From the NCBI GenBank assembly GCA_034717495.1, contig JAYELL010000053.1, positions 1 to 64,000 on the forward strand: a DNA stretch of 64,000 nucleotides. The letters run 5' to 3'. Below the pieces are notes generated by a model. That model saw only the letters and a list, made by a program, of their open reading frames with translations, was not told where the DNA came from and did no database searches. Made by a program: the position numbers and the translations under genes. Origin of the DNA: Chloroflexota bacterium. Lineage in GTDB: Bacteria; Chloroflexota; Anaerolineae; JAAEKA01. Below, piece by piece: positions 35,253 through 45,416 of the stretch. The stretch's first letter is position 1, and every line of letters begins with the position of its first letter.

Positions 35253-35394
35253 ACAGGGCGTTCGCTTCGGCCTTTGTGGTCTTCTTCTCCTCTCTCAGTA
35301 GTTTTCCCGCGATTGGCGTCAGCGCCTGTTTATGGTAAAATGCTGCCCACTTAATCGTATCCAATTTACTCGACAACCTATCGCGGGGGGGGCT

Positions 35395-36933
35395 ATGCTT
35401 GCCAAAGTATTCAGTTGCTCAGTTATTGGACTGGACGGCACCGTTGTTGAGGTAGAGGTTGATATTTACTCCAATGCTTTGCCTTCGATTATATTGGTCG
35501 GCTTACCTGACGCCGCAGTCAAAGAGTCGACGGAACGAGTTCGAGCCGCGCTGGTCAATTCCAGCCTGATGTATCCCCGCGGCCGGGTGACGGTCAACCT
35601 GGCGCCGGCCGACCTGCGAAAGGTCGGACCGGTGTATGACCTGCCCATTGCTGTGGGCCTGCTGGCCGCCAGTGGACAGGTGGCGTCGGAGCGGCTGGAA
35701 AACGCCCTGTTCATCGGTGAGTTGAGCCTGGATGGCAGTCTTCGCCACATCAACGGCGTTCTGCCCATGGCTCATATGGCTCAACAGCAGGGTTTCGAGA
35801 CTATCTACCTTCCCCAGGAGGATGCACCGGAAGCAGCGCTGATTGAGAAGCTGACTGTCATTCCCGTGCCCGGCATGGCGGCGCTGGTCAGTCACCTGCG
35901 CGATTTTGATCCCATCCCGCCGTTCGAACCACTGTTGTCCTTTGACGAAACGCAACCATCGACCGGCGCGGTCGATTTCAGTGAGGTCAAGGGGCAGGAG
36001 CATGTGAAGCGTGCTCTGGAAGTGGCGGCCGCTGGGGCTCACAACGTCCTGATGACAGGACCACCTGGTGCAGGCAAGACGCTCATGGCGCGCTCTTTGC
36101 CCTCGATCCTTCCAAAGGTGACGCTGCCCGAAGCACTGGATATCACCCGCATTTACTCGGTGACAGGTTTGTTGCCGGGCGATGTCCCACTTATCAACTA
36201 CCGGCCTTTTCGAGCGCCCCATCATACGATCAGCCACGCAGGGTTGGTTGGCGGTGGCCGGTTGCCACGACCGGGTGAGATCAGCCTGGCCCATCGGGGC
36301 GTGCTCTTCCTGGATGAGCTGCCGGAGTTCGGCACGCGCAATCTGGAAACTCTTCGCCAGCCGCTGGAGGACAAGACCATTACCATCAGCCGAGCCCAGG
36401 GCACCCTCAGCTTTCCGGCCAGTTTCATGTTGGTCGGCGCCATGAATCCATGTCCCTGTGGCTGGGCCAATGATCCTGAACAGGAGTGCACCTGCTCGAT
36501 GGCGATGATAACCCGTTACCAGAAGCGGTTATCTGGCCCCCTGCGGGACCGCATCGACATCCATGTCGAGGTGCCGCGCGTCGACTATGAGAAGCTGAGC
36601 GATCGTCATCGCGGAGAGCCATCCGCAGCTATTCGAGCTCGTATTGAGTCGGCCCGAGCGGGCCAGCGCCAACGCTTTGCCGATCTGACCAACGGCAGAA
36701 GCTTGACGACCAACGCCGATATGGGTCCAGCCGAGATCAGGGAGTATTGCCCTGTAGACGATGCTGGACACAGCCTGCTACGCGCGGCCATGCGCCAACT
36801 CCACATGAGCGCCCGCGCCTATCACCGCACCCTCAAGCTGGCTCGCACCATCGCCGACCTGGCCGGCGCAGAGCGGATCGAAACCGCGCACCTGGCCGAG
36901 GCCATCCAGTATCGCCCCCGGTGGCAGGCCTGA
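35395..36933 (+). CDS. YifB/ComM-family Mg chelatase-like AAA+ ATPase
   Basis: A 512-residue protein, the normal length. The N-terminal Lon-like fold opens with AKVFSCSVIGLDG; the AAA+ core has Walker A TGPPGAGKTLMARSLPSIL, Walker B GVLFLDELPEF and the Mg-chelatase C-terminal domain with a zinc-binding CPCGWANDPEQECTC. ComM proteins are hexameric helicases for branch migration during natural transformation. The ATG at 35395 begins the conserved chain; a G-run lies just upstream. A short fragment of a second, lost copy lies at 51391-51468. Confidence 0.9.
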   Translation: MLAKVFSCSVIGLDGTVVEVEVDIYSNALPSIILVGLPDAAVKESTERVRAALVNSSLMYPRGRVTVNLAPADLRKVGPVYDLPIAVGLLAASGQVASERLENALFIGELSLDGSLRHINGVLPMAHMAQQQGFETIYLPQEDAPEAALIEKLTVIPVPGMAALVSHLRDFDPIPPFEPLLSFDETQPSTGAVDFSEVKGQEHVKRALEVAAAGAHNVLMTGPPGAGKTLMARSLPSILPKVTLPEALDITRIYSVTGLLPGDVPLINYRPFRAPHHTISHAGLVGGGRLPRPGEISLAHRGVLFLDELPEFGTRNLETLRQPLEDKTITISRAQGTLSFPASFMLVGAMNPCPCGWANDPEQECTCSMAMITRYQKRLSGPLRDRIDIHVEVPRVDYEKLSDRHRGEPSAAIRARIESARAGQRQRFADLTNGRSLTTNADMGPAEIREYCPVDDAGHSLLRAAMRQLHMSARAYHRTLKLARTIADLAGAERIETAHLAEAIQYRPRWQA

Positions 36934-36996
36934 TCTGATTGACATTGATCGAAGAAGCGAGAGACACAAGAGCAGGAACGTACCGGAGACGACCTT

Positions 36997-37827
36997 ATGG
37001 CCCAACCATTGACCGACACTTCCAAACTCTGTATTCATACCATCACGACCAAACCCTGGAGGATAGAGGAAGCGGTTGAACATTATGCTGCTGCCGGGGT
37101 GAAGGGCATCACCGTCTGGCGGCAGTGGCTGGAGGATCGGGACCCGCACCAGGTTGGAGAAGGCATCCGGGCGGCCGGGATGACAACGGTCTCTCTTTGC
37201 CGCGGGGGTTTCTTTCCGGCCGCCGAAGCCGCCGAACGCCAGGCTGCTATCGACGACAACCTGCGCGCTATCGACGAGGCGGCAGCCATTGGCGCGCCGT
37301 TGATTGTGCTGGTGTGCGGCGCTTCACCCGATCTGCCCCTGTCCGAAGCGCGCCGGCAAATCCAGTCCGGCATCGAGGCGGCATTGCCTTACGCCGAGGC
37401 TAATAAAGTCAAGCTATCGATTGAGCCGCTACACCCCATGTACGCCGACAGCCGCTCAGCCATCAACACCCTCAAGCAGGCCAATGAACTGTGCGCGGCG
37501 ATCGGATCGCCGTGGGTGGGGGTGGCGGTGGACGTTTATCACCTCTGGTGGGACACGGATCTGGAGGCCGAGATCAAGCGCTGTGGGCGGTCTGGATGGC
37601 TGGATGCCTTGCACATCTGCGATTGGATGACCCCCACCACCGATCTGTTGTGCGACCGGGGCCTGATGGGTGAAGGCTGCATCCCTGTCCGCCAGATACG
37701 GGGATGGATGGAAGAAGCTGGGTTCAATGGCTTCAACGAGGTCGAGGTTTTCTCCAACCGGCATTGGGCCAGAGACCAACAAGAATTTCTCGATGACATC
37801 GTCAACGCATATGTGCAGCATTCGTAG
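36997..37827 (+). CDS. Sugar phosphate isomerase/epimerase (xylose-isomerase-like TIM barrel)
   Basis: A 276-residue AP-endonuclease-2-type barrel. Metal-binding positions are suggested by KLSIEPLHPMYADSRSAI (Glu), GVAVDVYHLWWD (Asp, His), LDALHICDWMTPT (His) and FNEVEVFSNRHW (Glu). These proteins isomerise or epimerise sugars and inositols or dehydrate keto-inositols. It is 63 bp after comM but an own promoter is likely. The substrate is unknown; it is not clearly part of another operon. Confidence 0.82.
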   Translation: MAQPLTDTSKLCIHTITTKPWRIEEAVEHYAAAGVKGITVWRQWLEDRDPHQVGEGIRAAGMTTVSLCRGGFFPAAEAAERQAAIDDNLRAIDEAAAIGAPLIVLVCGASPDLPLSEARRQIQSGIEAALPYAEANKVKLSIEPLHPMYADSRSAINTLKQANELCAAIGSPWVGVAVDVYHLWWDTDLEAEIKRCGRSGWLDALHICDWMTPTTDLLCDRGLMGEGCIPVRQIRGWMEEAGFNGFNEVEVFSNRHWARDQQEFLDDIVNAYVQHS

Positions 37828-37871
37828 TGCAAGTTGGGTACCAAACAGCATCCTCCTCAATCGTTTCGCAC

Positions 37872-38685
37872 TTATTGATCTCCAAGATAATCGATAGCGG
37901 CTTCCAGTTGGGCATCGATTCCCCGAAGAAGCTGTGTGCGCGTCAAGGTCACCTTGATGTCCGGTACCACGCCGTTGTCCTCCAGCACGCGGCCGTGGGG
38001 CAGGGGCACGATATTGGCTACCAGACATCGTCCCGGCGTCCGGTGGCCGTGCGTATTCCCTGCGCCAGGTTCGCTCGCCGATTGCGCTCGTTATCGGGCG
38101 GGCTTTGCAGGTCAACCGCCGCAATCTCCTCTGCAGTCCATCCGTCCACGCTCGTGACCACAAACCCGGGTCGCAGCTTGGCCTGATCCGCTGGGAATCT
38201 GGCGACGACCTCGGTGATAACCAACTGGCCATCCAGCCAGCGCATATCCATGCCCAGTATGCCCGCCGAGAAGGTCATTGGCTCCATCTGGTTGGAAAAC
38301 TCGGGCGGCAGCGCGGCGACGTGGGACACCTCCAACTCGAACAGCATGGGATTGAGCACCTCCAGCCAGAAGGTGTGGTCATCTTCCACCGTGGCCAGCA
38401 TCTGGCGGTAACGTTCGCCGATGGCCTGCCAGTCCTTGCCGCCAAAGTCTGAGTCGAAATAACCCTCGTTCACGGTCTGCCAGACTGTGTCGAATATCTC
38501 CCTGCGTTCAGCCAGGTTGAGTCGGTTTTCGATCGTCGGCGTTGGCCGGCGGTGAAGGCAGGTGCTTTCTCTTCGCCGCACCCTGCCAGCAGCAGCGTGC
38601 TGGCCAGGATTAGCAACAAGAGGAGCCGGACGGCTGCGGTGCCAGATGATGCAGATGTTCCCGCAGCGGCTCGCTGTTTGACCAT
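37872..38685 (-). pseudogene. S41 (C-terminal processing) peptidase, frameshifted and internally deleted
   Basis: The chain starts with a lipoprotein signal (LLLLLILASTLLLAGCGEE). A frameshift around 38530-38560 puts the next part, IENRLNLAERREIFDTVWQ to WQAIGERYRQM and a PDZ-like FPADQAKLRPGFVVTSVDG, in another frame. After a stop at 38018 a third frame gives HGRVLEDNGVVPDIKVTLTR, the C-terminal end of S41 enzymes. The catalytic Ser/Lys core is deleted. An intact S41 enzyme would be an exported protease; this one cannot work. Confidence 0.75.
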
Positions 38686-38699
38686 GATGGCGACCACGA

Positions 38700-38873
38700 T
38701 CAACCCAGTTTCTCCACGATGAGCAGAAAATCGACGCGGGGAATCCAGCCGACGGAAATCGTCACGTTAGGAACGATGGCGACCACTTCGCCTTCCAGGC
38801 TGTTCAGAAATTGCTCCAGTTTACTCTGATCCCTCGTCATCTTGATGTCGAACTGATGCACGCGATACCTCAT
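38700..38873 (-). CDS. 57-residue conserved-looking small protein
   Basis: ATG at 38873 with GGGAGG nine bases upstream. The protein runs MRYRVHQFDIKMTRDQSKLE to a C-terminal VDFLLIVEKLG and stop. It has mixed polar and hydrophobic strands without signal peptide or Cys. The pattern (short strand, basic-acidic helix, two strands) resembles DUF4177-like ferredoxin folds, but the family is not certain. It overlaps the start region of the S41 relic by a few bases, so the two were once co-transcribed. Under 60 residues, it is easily missed. Confidence 0.6.
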   Translation of the reverse strand: MRYRVHQFDIKMTRDQSKLEQFLNSLEGEVVAIVPNVTISVGWIPRVDFLLIVEKLG

Positions 38874-39346
38874 GGGCTTAGCCCTCCCGTTGCCATCAAC
38901 AATTGATCATTCGCCAATTTACCAATTGACAATTTCCTCCTCCAGTCTACATCAGGACAGCCTGACGCGCATCCGGCACGTGGATAATCTCCTCACTAGC
39001 CAGGCGGCCAATCCCCTCCCTCCATTAGAGATCGCTCATGTCTGGCAAACCGGGATAGCCTCAGCGGGCCGCGACCCGAAAATATCTCCGGCCATTCTCA
39101 CAGCACGGGAAAATCATGCCAATTGACGCAAATCCAACGGTATGTTGACATAAAATGATTGCGTTTTGGGACAAAATGATGTATAATTCTAATGCCATTA
39201 TTCACAACCTTGATGGCGATTTCACAATCGTAGGGCGCCGGTTGCGTGCCCTGCGCCAGGCATTCTTGGGGACCGTAAGACGAGGATGTCGGTAACAGAA
39301 TAGATCGGCCGCCTCCCCTCTCGCTCTCCACAAAGGAGTAGGGCCT
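38874..39346. other. Intergenic region upstream of formate dehydrogenase
   Basis: About 470 bp without a convincing gene. It contains AT-rich CAATTGACAATT-type direct and inverted bits at 38895-38935, and the FDH promoter candidate described separately. Confidence 0.5.
39145..39187 (+). promoter_or_regulatory. Candidate formate dehydrogenase promoter with paired activator-like repeats
   Basis: A consensus -10 (TATAAT) lies at 39182-39187. Upstream, two copies of AAAATGAT, in ACATAAAATGAT and GACAAAATGATG, are spaced about 21 bp, two helical turns, and no -35 box is seen at 17 bp. A TTGACA at 39145 is too distant. This fits an activator-dependent promoter. The leader to the ATG is about 155 bases. 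Confidence 0.45.
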
Positions 39347-42300
39347 ATGAATCTTTCACGCAGAGAGTTCCTGAAATTCTCCGGCCTGGCGGCCGGGGCA
39401 ACTTTGTTGCCTACCACGGCTGTCGCCGGCGCACGAGCTGGTCCGGAGTTTCCGCTGCACAAGAAGATCGGCGAGACGCTGACTATTTGCCCCTATTGCG
39501 CGGTCGGATGTGGCATGGTGGTAGGTGCCATGGATGGCGAGGTGGTCAACATCGAGGGCAACCCTGACCACCCCATCAACCTTGGCTCGCTATGCAGCAA
39601 GGGCAGCACCCTTACCGGCCTGGTCAATAGCCCGCAGCGCATCACAAAACCCCATTACCGGGCGCCGGGCGCTTCCGAATGGACAGAGGTCAAGTGGGAT
39701 TGGGCGCTGGACGAAATAGCCAAGCGCATCAAAAAAACACGGGACGATCACTGGATCGAGCGTGACCAGCAGGGCCGGACAGTGCGCCGGGTGGAGGCTA
39801 TTGCCTCCGTCGGCAGTGCGGCCCTGGATAACGAGGAGTGCAGTCTCCTCGTGAAAGCATTGAGGGCAATGGGCCTGGTGTACATCGAACACCAGGCGCG
39901 CATATGACACTCCGCTACTGTTGCGGCTCTGGCAGAGTCGTTCGGCAGAGGAGCGATGACAAATCACTGGAATGATATCAAAAACAGTGACGTCATCCTG
40001 ATCATGGGCTCCAATGCGGCCGAGAATCACCCCATCTCTTTCAAGTGGGTGATGGCCGCCATGGACAATGGCGCAACCCTGATTAGTGTCGATCCCCGTT
40101 TTACCCGCACCTCGGCCCGGGCGGACATCTACGCGCCCCTCCGTTCCGGCACCGATATCGCCTTTCTGGGCGGCCTGGTCAAATATATCCTCGACAGTGG
40201 GCTATACCACGAAGAGTACGTCGTCGAGTACACCAACGGCCCCTTCCTGATCAATTCTGATTACACCTTCGATCCCGAGCAGGCCATCTTCAGCGGTTAC
40301 AAGCCAGAAAACCGTAGCTATGACAAGAGCACCTGGACTTACCAGGTGGACGCCGAGGGCGTTCCGCTGGAGGATGCGACTTTGCAACATCCCAATAGTG
40401 TCTTCCAGTTGCTGCGCCAGCATTACGATCGCTACGACCTGGACACGGTGAGCAGCATCACCGGCACGCCCAAAGAAGACCTACTCAAGGTATACGAGGC
40501 TTATGCCTCTTCCGGCGCGCCCGACCGGGTGGCGACGATCATGTACGCCATGGGTTGGACGCAGCACACCTACGGTACGCAGAACATCCGCACGGCGGCC
40601 ATCATCCAGCTGTTGCTTGGCAACGTGGGCCGGGCCGGCGGCGGTATCAACGCGCTGCGCGGGGAGAGCAACGTGCAGGGTTCCACCGACCACTGCCTGC
40701 TCTTCCACATCCTGCCTGGCTACCTCAAGCCGCCGCGGGCCAAGGACGAGACCCTGGACACCTACCTGGCGGCCTACACGCCCAAATCCAGCGATCCCAG
40801 GAGCGCCAATTGGTGGCAGCACTACCCCAAATACGCGGTCAGTCTGTTCAAGTGGATGTTCGGTGACAAGGCCACCGCAGACAACGAGTTCGGCTACCAG
40901 TGGATGGCCAAGCTGGGCGACAATGCCAACTATTCCTGGCTGGCCCTGTTCGAGGCCATGTATGCGGGCGACATCAAGGGCTTTTTCGCCTGGGGCCAGA
41001 ACCCGGCCGTCGGCGGCGCCAACGCCAACATGAACCGCAAGGCCATGGAAAAGCTGGATTGGATGGTAGCGGTCAATCTGTGGGATATGGAGACCAGCAG
41101 CTTCTGGCAGCGGCCTGGCGTGGATCCGGCCACCATCGACACCGAGGTCTTCCTGCTGCCCTGCGCTGCCTCCGTGGAAAAAGAAGGCAGCATTACCAAC
41201 TCCGGTCGCTGGGGCCAATGGCGCTACAAGGCGGTCGATCCGCCCGGCCAGGCCATGGCCGACTCCTGGATTACCAACCAGATCATGCGGCGGCTGCGCC
41301 AGCTCTATGCCGGGGACCCCGGCCCCAATGCCGAACCTATCCTCAACCTGGCCTGGGACTATGGCGAGGGCGAGGTGGACCCGCACCAGGTGGCCAAGGA
41401 AATCAACGGCTGGGCATTCGAGGACGTCAAGGATGGCGACGGAAACGTGGTCTTGCCGGCCGGCAAACAGGTCAAGAACTTCACCAAATTGCAGGCTGAC
41501 GGTAGCACCGCCTGCGCCAACTGGCTCTATAGTGGCAGCTACAACGAGGACGGCAACATGATGGCGCGACGGGACAACGTGGACACCCATCCCGCCGGCA
41601 TCGGGCTCTATGCCAACTGGGCCTGGGCCTGGCCTGTCAATCGCCGCATCCTCTACAACCGGGCTTCGGTCAACGCCGAGGGCGAGCCTTTTGACCCTGA
41701 GCGCTTCGTCATCCGCTGGACTGGTTCCGAGACCAAGTGGGAGGGTGATGTGCCTGACGGAGGATGGGCGCCGTCCGATCGTCATGCCTTCATCATGAAG
41801 CCGGAAGGCCACGCGCGCATCTTCGGCGCCGGCAGGGCCGATGGCCCTTTCCCCGAGCACTACGAACCGTGGGAAAGCCCGGTGGCCAATCTGCTGCATC
41901 CGGCCCGCGATATAAGTCCGGCCTTCAAGATCTGGGACTCGGAGATGGATAAGCATGGCGACCCGTCCCGTTATCCGTTGGTTGGAACCACCTACCGCGT
42001 CTCCGAGCACTGGCAGACGGGCGCCATGACCCGCAACGTAGCCTGGTTAGCCGAAATGCAACCAGACATGTTCGTGGAGATGAGTCCCGAGCTGGCTGCC
42101 GAGCGCGGCATCGGGAACGGCGAGTGGGTGACGGTCGAGTCGGCCCGCGGCGCCATCGAGGCTGTGGCTCTGGTGACGAAACGATTCCGACCCTTCCAGG
42201 TCAACGGCCAGACTGTGCACCAGGTGGGCATGCCCTGGCACTGGGGCTACAAAGGCCTGGTGACCGGCGGCAGCGCCAACGAGTTGACCCCGCCTGTGGG

Positions 42301-42424
42301 CGATGCCAACACCATGATTCCGGAGACCAAGGCGTTTCTGTGTGATGTGCGCAAGTTGGAGCAATCGGCCTTTCGCGAGGTACCTGCTGTTGAATCCGTT
42401 GGCAACAACGGAAAGGAGGTGTGA
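39347..42424 (+). CDS. fdhA: Formate dehydrogenase alpha subunit, selenocysteine-containing (FdnG/FdoG type)
   Basis: A single 1025-residue protein read through an in-frame TGA at 39905-39907. Evidence for Sec187: the flanking residues EHQARI-Sec-HSATVAALAESFGRGAM match FdnG (NQARV-Sec-HGPTVASLAPTFGRGAM), and both frames on either side are one continuous frame. N-terminus: Tat signal NLSRREFLKFSGLAAGA; 4Fe-4S ligands Cys48, 51, 55 and 83. Molybdopterin domains follow, ending in HQVGMPWHWGYKG. It oxidises formate to CO2 (or the reverse) and passes electrons to the beta subunit. The Tat signal places it outside the cytoplasmic membrane. It is followed 1 bp later by the beta subunit. Confidence 0.92.
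39905..39950 (+). promoter_or_regulatory. Selenocysteine TGA codon and putative bacterial SECIS hairpin
   Basis: Right after the TGA, TGCGGCTCTGGCA can fold with TGC/GCA closing a loop, about 15-30 bases downstream. This is the position of SelB-binding hairpins in E. coli fdhF/fdnG. Pairing was judged by eye only. SelA, SelB, SelC and SelD genes are not in the window and must exist elsewhere if the reading is right. Confidence 0.65.
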
Positions 42425-42425
42425 C

Positions 42426-43247
42426 ATGACCAGGGCAATGCTGATCGATCTGAATAAGTGCATCGGCTGCCGGGGCTGTCAGGCCGCCTGCAAGCAATGG
42501 CACGACCTCCCGGCAGAGATGACGACCAACAACGGCAGCTACCAGAACCCGCCTGCGTTCTCCGACAAGACCTATACCGTCGTGACCTTCAACGAGGTGG
42601 AGTACGACGAGCGTTTCTACTGGATGTTTGCGAAACGCCAATGCATGCACTGCGAGCATCCCGGCTGCGCGTCGGCCTGCACGGTGGGCGCGTTGCAGAA
42701 GACGGCAGAGGGCCCGGTGGTCTACGACAGCAGCAAGTGCATCGGTTGCCGCTACTGCCAGTACGCCTGCCCCTTTGGCGTGCCCACCTTCGAGTGGCAG
42801 GAAACGCTGGGGCTGATCCGCAAGTGCGACTTCTGCGTGGACCGCACAGGCGATGGCATGGCGCCGGCCTGCGCCAAGGCCTGCCCTACCGGGGCCATCC
42901 AGTTCGGCGAACGAGACGTCCTGCTGGCCGAGGCACACCATCGCATCGCGACGCAACCCCACAAGTACATCAACCACATCTACGGCGAACACGAGGTGGG
43001 CGGCACCTCCATGCTCTACCTGTCGGGCGTGCCTTTCGCAGCCCTGGGATTCCCCAAGCTGGGCGAGCAGCCGGTGTCCGAGTACGCCGAAAAGGTTATG
43101 GGCCAGACGCCAACCGTCGCGGTAGGCGTGGCGGCCATCGCGGCCGGCCTGTGGTGGGTTATCAAACGACGGGAGGAGAACATGCGTCCCGTTGCGGTGC
43201 TGAACGCGGATGGGAAGCCAACTGCCGATGAGGAGGTGGAGTCATGA
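42426..43247 (+). CDS. fdhB: Formate dehydrogenase beta subunit (4x[4Fe-4S] ferredoxin)
   Basis: A 273-residue electron-transfer subunit. Four Cys-rich motifs: CIGCRGCQAACKQWHD, CMHCEHPGCASACTVGAL, CIGCRYCQYACPFGVP and CDFC..CAKACPTGA. A hydrophobic segment TVAVGVAAIAAGLWWVI near the C-terminus fits the FdnH-type membrane anchor. The ATG has AAAGGAGGT five bases upstream. It links the alpha subunit to the membrane subunit and overlaps the next gene by 4 bp. Confidence 0.92.
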   Translation: MTRAMLIDLNKCIGCRGCQAACKQWHDLPAEMTTNNGSYQNPPAFSDKTYTVVTFNEVEYDERFYWMFAKRQCMHCEHPGCASACTVGALQKTAEGPVVYDSSKCIGCRYCQYACPFGVPTFEWQETLGLIRKCDFCVDRTGDGMAPACAKACPTGAIQFGERDVLLAEAHHRIATQPHKYINHIYGEHEVGGTSMLYLSGVPFAALGFPKLGEQPVSEYAEKVMGQTPTVAVGVAAIAAGLWWVIKRREENMRPVAVLNADGKPTADEEVES

Positions 43248-44401
43248 GCGCGACGACTGTACAAAAACGGCCTGCCTCGGCCAGGTTGACGGGTGAAAAC
43301 GTGACGGTGGTCGTGCTGTTGGCGCTGGTGCTGATCGGTGCGGCGGCCGGTATCTATCGACTGGTGGTTGGGCTAGGTCCGACGACGAACCTGAGTGACG
43401 CCATCCCCTGGGGCATCTGGATCGGCTTCGACTTCGCCCTGATCGCCTTCAGCGGAGCGGCCTTCACCATGGCGGGGCTGGTCTACGTCTTTGGACAGGA
43501 GCAATTCCGCCCTGCCATGCGCCCGGCCGTCCTCTTCGGCCTCGTGGGCTACATCGCGGTCCTGGTGCTGTTGCTTCTGGACCTGGGACGCTGGGATCGT
43601 TTCTGGAGCTTTTTCATCAACTGGAACGGCCACTCGCCTCTGTTTGAGATCAGTTGGTGCATCGTACTTTACAGCATCATTCTGGCAGTCGAGTTCAGCC
43701 CGCAACTGTTCGAACGGGTAAACAAGGAGGGACCGGTCAGGCTGGTGTACCGCATTGGGGTCGCCCTGGCGATCATTGGCGTGACCCTCTCCTCGCTGCA
43801 CCAGTCGACGCTGGGCACCCTATACCTGAACATGCCCCACCGGCTGCAGGCGCTGTGGTACTCACCGTTGCTGCCGCTGTTCTTTTTCATCTCCTCGATC
43901 ATGGCCGGCCTGGCCGTCACCATGATCATCTACCCGCTTGCCTGTCGCATTCGAGGCAAGCAGGCGGACGTGAAGATACCGCAGGGACTGGCCGCCATTG
44001 CCGCCTGGGTGATGCTCGTGTACACCCTGCTCAAGCTGGGTGACATCCTGGTGGCAGGCGAGCTGCCAGCTCTCTTCGCCTTCGACCGTACCAGCCTGCT
44101 GATGTGGATCGAACTGGGCCTGGGGGCGATCGTGCCCATGATCCTGTTCTTCATCCCGTCGCTTCGGGCGCAACGGCTTTGGCAGACGGTCGGCGCTCTG
44201 TTGATCCTGTTCGGGGTGTTGATGAACCGCTTCAATGCCACCCTCTTCGCCCAGATCAACCGGCCCGGTGCCAGCTACTCCCCTCACGTGCTTGAGTGGT
44301 TGAGTACGCTTGGCGTGCTGGCGGCCGTGGCCCTGGCCTGGTACCTGGGCGTCAAATACCTGACCGTATTGGACAGCGAGGCGGACGCCAAGTATCACTA
44401 G
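43244..44401 (+). CDS. NrfD/HybB-type membrane subunit of the formate dehydrogenase
   Basis: A 385-residue protein with about ten membrane helices. PWGIWIGFDFALIAFSGAAF, RWDRFWSFFINWN, LSSLHQSTLGTLYLNM and ALWYSPLLPLFFFIS match NrfD/HybB proteins. It would pass electrons to menaquinone instead of the cytochrome b FdnI subunit used by E. coli. No heme-binding His pairs are required in this family. It is coupled to the beta subunit. Confidence 0.88.
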   Translation: MSATTVQKRPASARLTGENVTVVVLLALVLIGAAAGIYRLVVGLGPTTNLSDAIPWGIWIGFDFALIAFSGAAFTMAGLVYVFGQEQFRPAMRPAVLFGLVGYIAVLVLLLLDLGRWDRFWSFFINWNGHSPLFEISWCIVLYSIILAVEFSPQLFERVNKEGPVRLVYRIGVALAIIGVTLSSLHQSTLGTLYLNMPHRLQALWYSPLLPLFFFISSIMAGLAVTMIIYPLACRIRGKQADVKIPQGLAAIAAWVMLVYTLLKLGDILVAGELPALFAFDRTSLLMWIELGLGAIVPMILFFIPSLRAQRLWQTVGALLILFGVLMNRFNATLFAQINRPGASYSPHVLEWLSTLGVLAAVALAWYLGVKYLTVLDSEADAKYH

Positions 44402-44412
44402 ATTGTTCCAAC

Positions 44413-44446
44413 AGACTGGTCCGGTTTTCCGAAACTGGACCAGTCT
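44413..44446. promoter_or_regulatory. Strong intercistronic hairpin after the membrane subunit gene
   Basis: AGACTGGTCCGGTTT-TCCG-AAACTGGACCAGTCT folds into a 15-bp stem with one G-U pair and a UCCG loop, which is of the UNCG class. It sits 11 bp after the stop codon and lacks a U-run, so it is likely an mRNA stabiliser or partial terminator that lowers fdhE expression. Confidence 0.75.
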
Positions 44447-44497
44447 TGAGCGGTCTGGTTTGGACGCATCCCACAACGGTAGGACGGATCATCCGCA

Positions 44498-45307
44498 ATG
44501 CAGTCTCCTGCTGATTACGACACCCTGCTGGCGGAACTGGTTGAGACGGCCTCGGCCTATCCCCACCTGGCCGAGGCTATCGATCTGGAATGTGCCCTGC
44601 TGGAGGCCGGCAGCCGTTTGGAGGTGTCCATTCCTCCCGTTTCCCTGACCCGCGACATCGCTCAAGGTCGGCTGGAGTCCGGACTGCCGTTGCTCCCGCA
44701 GGAGGAGGTTCTGGTATCCGGCGGCCAACAGCTAAGCGACTTCCGGCGGACGGTGGGTTCCCTTGTGGCCGCGCATCGGCCTGAGCTGTCGGATGAGCTG
44801 GACCGTCTCAGCCGGGCTACTACACCACCGTGCAGCGGGCAGAGCATGGCCGGGCAGGAGTCGCACTCCGAATTGGGTTCCTATATCCAGCACCAGACGC
44901 TGCGCCCCTTTCTGGTGGCCCACGCCTGCGCCCTGGCTGCCATGTTGAGCGACATGAACTTCACAGGCTGGCAGTGTCCTATCTGTGGCAGTGGGCCCGA
45001 CATGGCCGCCCTGACCAGGCCAGATGGTCAGCGAATCTTGTTGTGCAGCGCCTGCGACACGCGATGGCCATGCCAGCGCATCGGCTGTCCCTTCTGTGGC
45101 AACGAGGATCCTTCCACCTGGGCCTACTATCCGAGCGACGACGGGGTTTACCGGCTGTATGTCTGTGACGCCTGCGGGGGCTACCTCAAGACCGTGGATC
45201 AGCGCGAGCAAGTCAGGCCGCGTCTGCTGGCTACGGAGCGCATCCTGACCATCGGCATGGATGCAGCGGCCGTGGATGCCGGTTATCAGATCTTGCCTGG
45301 GGACTAA
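44498..45307 (+). CDS. fdhE: FdhE-like formate dehydrogenase accessory protein
   Basis: A 269-residue cytoplasmic protein. The C-terminal rubredoxin-like fold has four Cys pairs: CPICGSGP, CSACDTRWPC, CPFCGNEDP and CDACGGYLK. FdhE binds the formate dehydrogenase apoprotein and is needed for its maturation or export check. The gene follows the fdh operon at 97 bp. Confidence 0.88.
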   Translation: MQSPADYDTLLAELVETASAYPHLAEAIDLECALLEAGSRLEVSIPPVSLTRDIAQGRLESGLPLLPQEEVLVSGGQQLSDFRRTVGSLVAAHRPELSDELDRLSRATTPPCSGQSMAGQESHSELGSYIQHQTLRPFLVAHACALAAMLSDMNFTGWQCPICGSGPDMAALTRPDGQRILLCSACDTRWPCQRIGCPFCGNEDPSTWAYYPSDDGVYRLYVCDACGGYLKTVDQREQVRPRLLATERILTIGMDAAAVDAGYQILPGD

Positions 45308-45416
45308 CTCTGGTCTACTCGGTCATCACCCCGATTGACGTTCAATTTCCGCCGAACATGCGCTGCATGGCCGTTTCCATCGGTGTCAGGGTCACGCCAA
45401 AGGAGGCGGCGATATC

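Noticed and set aside
39347-39907. A separate short Tat-signal [4Fe-4S] protein ending at TGA
   Set aside because: The TGA is at the selenocysteine position and the frame continues; it is part of the formate dehydrogenase alpha subunit.
40481-42010. - strand frame of 509 codons
   Set aside because: Antisense to the formate dehydrogenase alpha subunit; low-complexity Val/Gly/His-rich translation and no motif.
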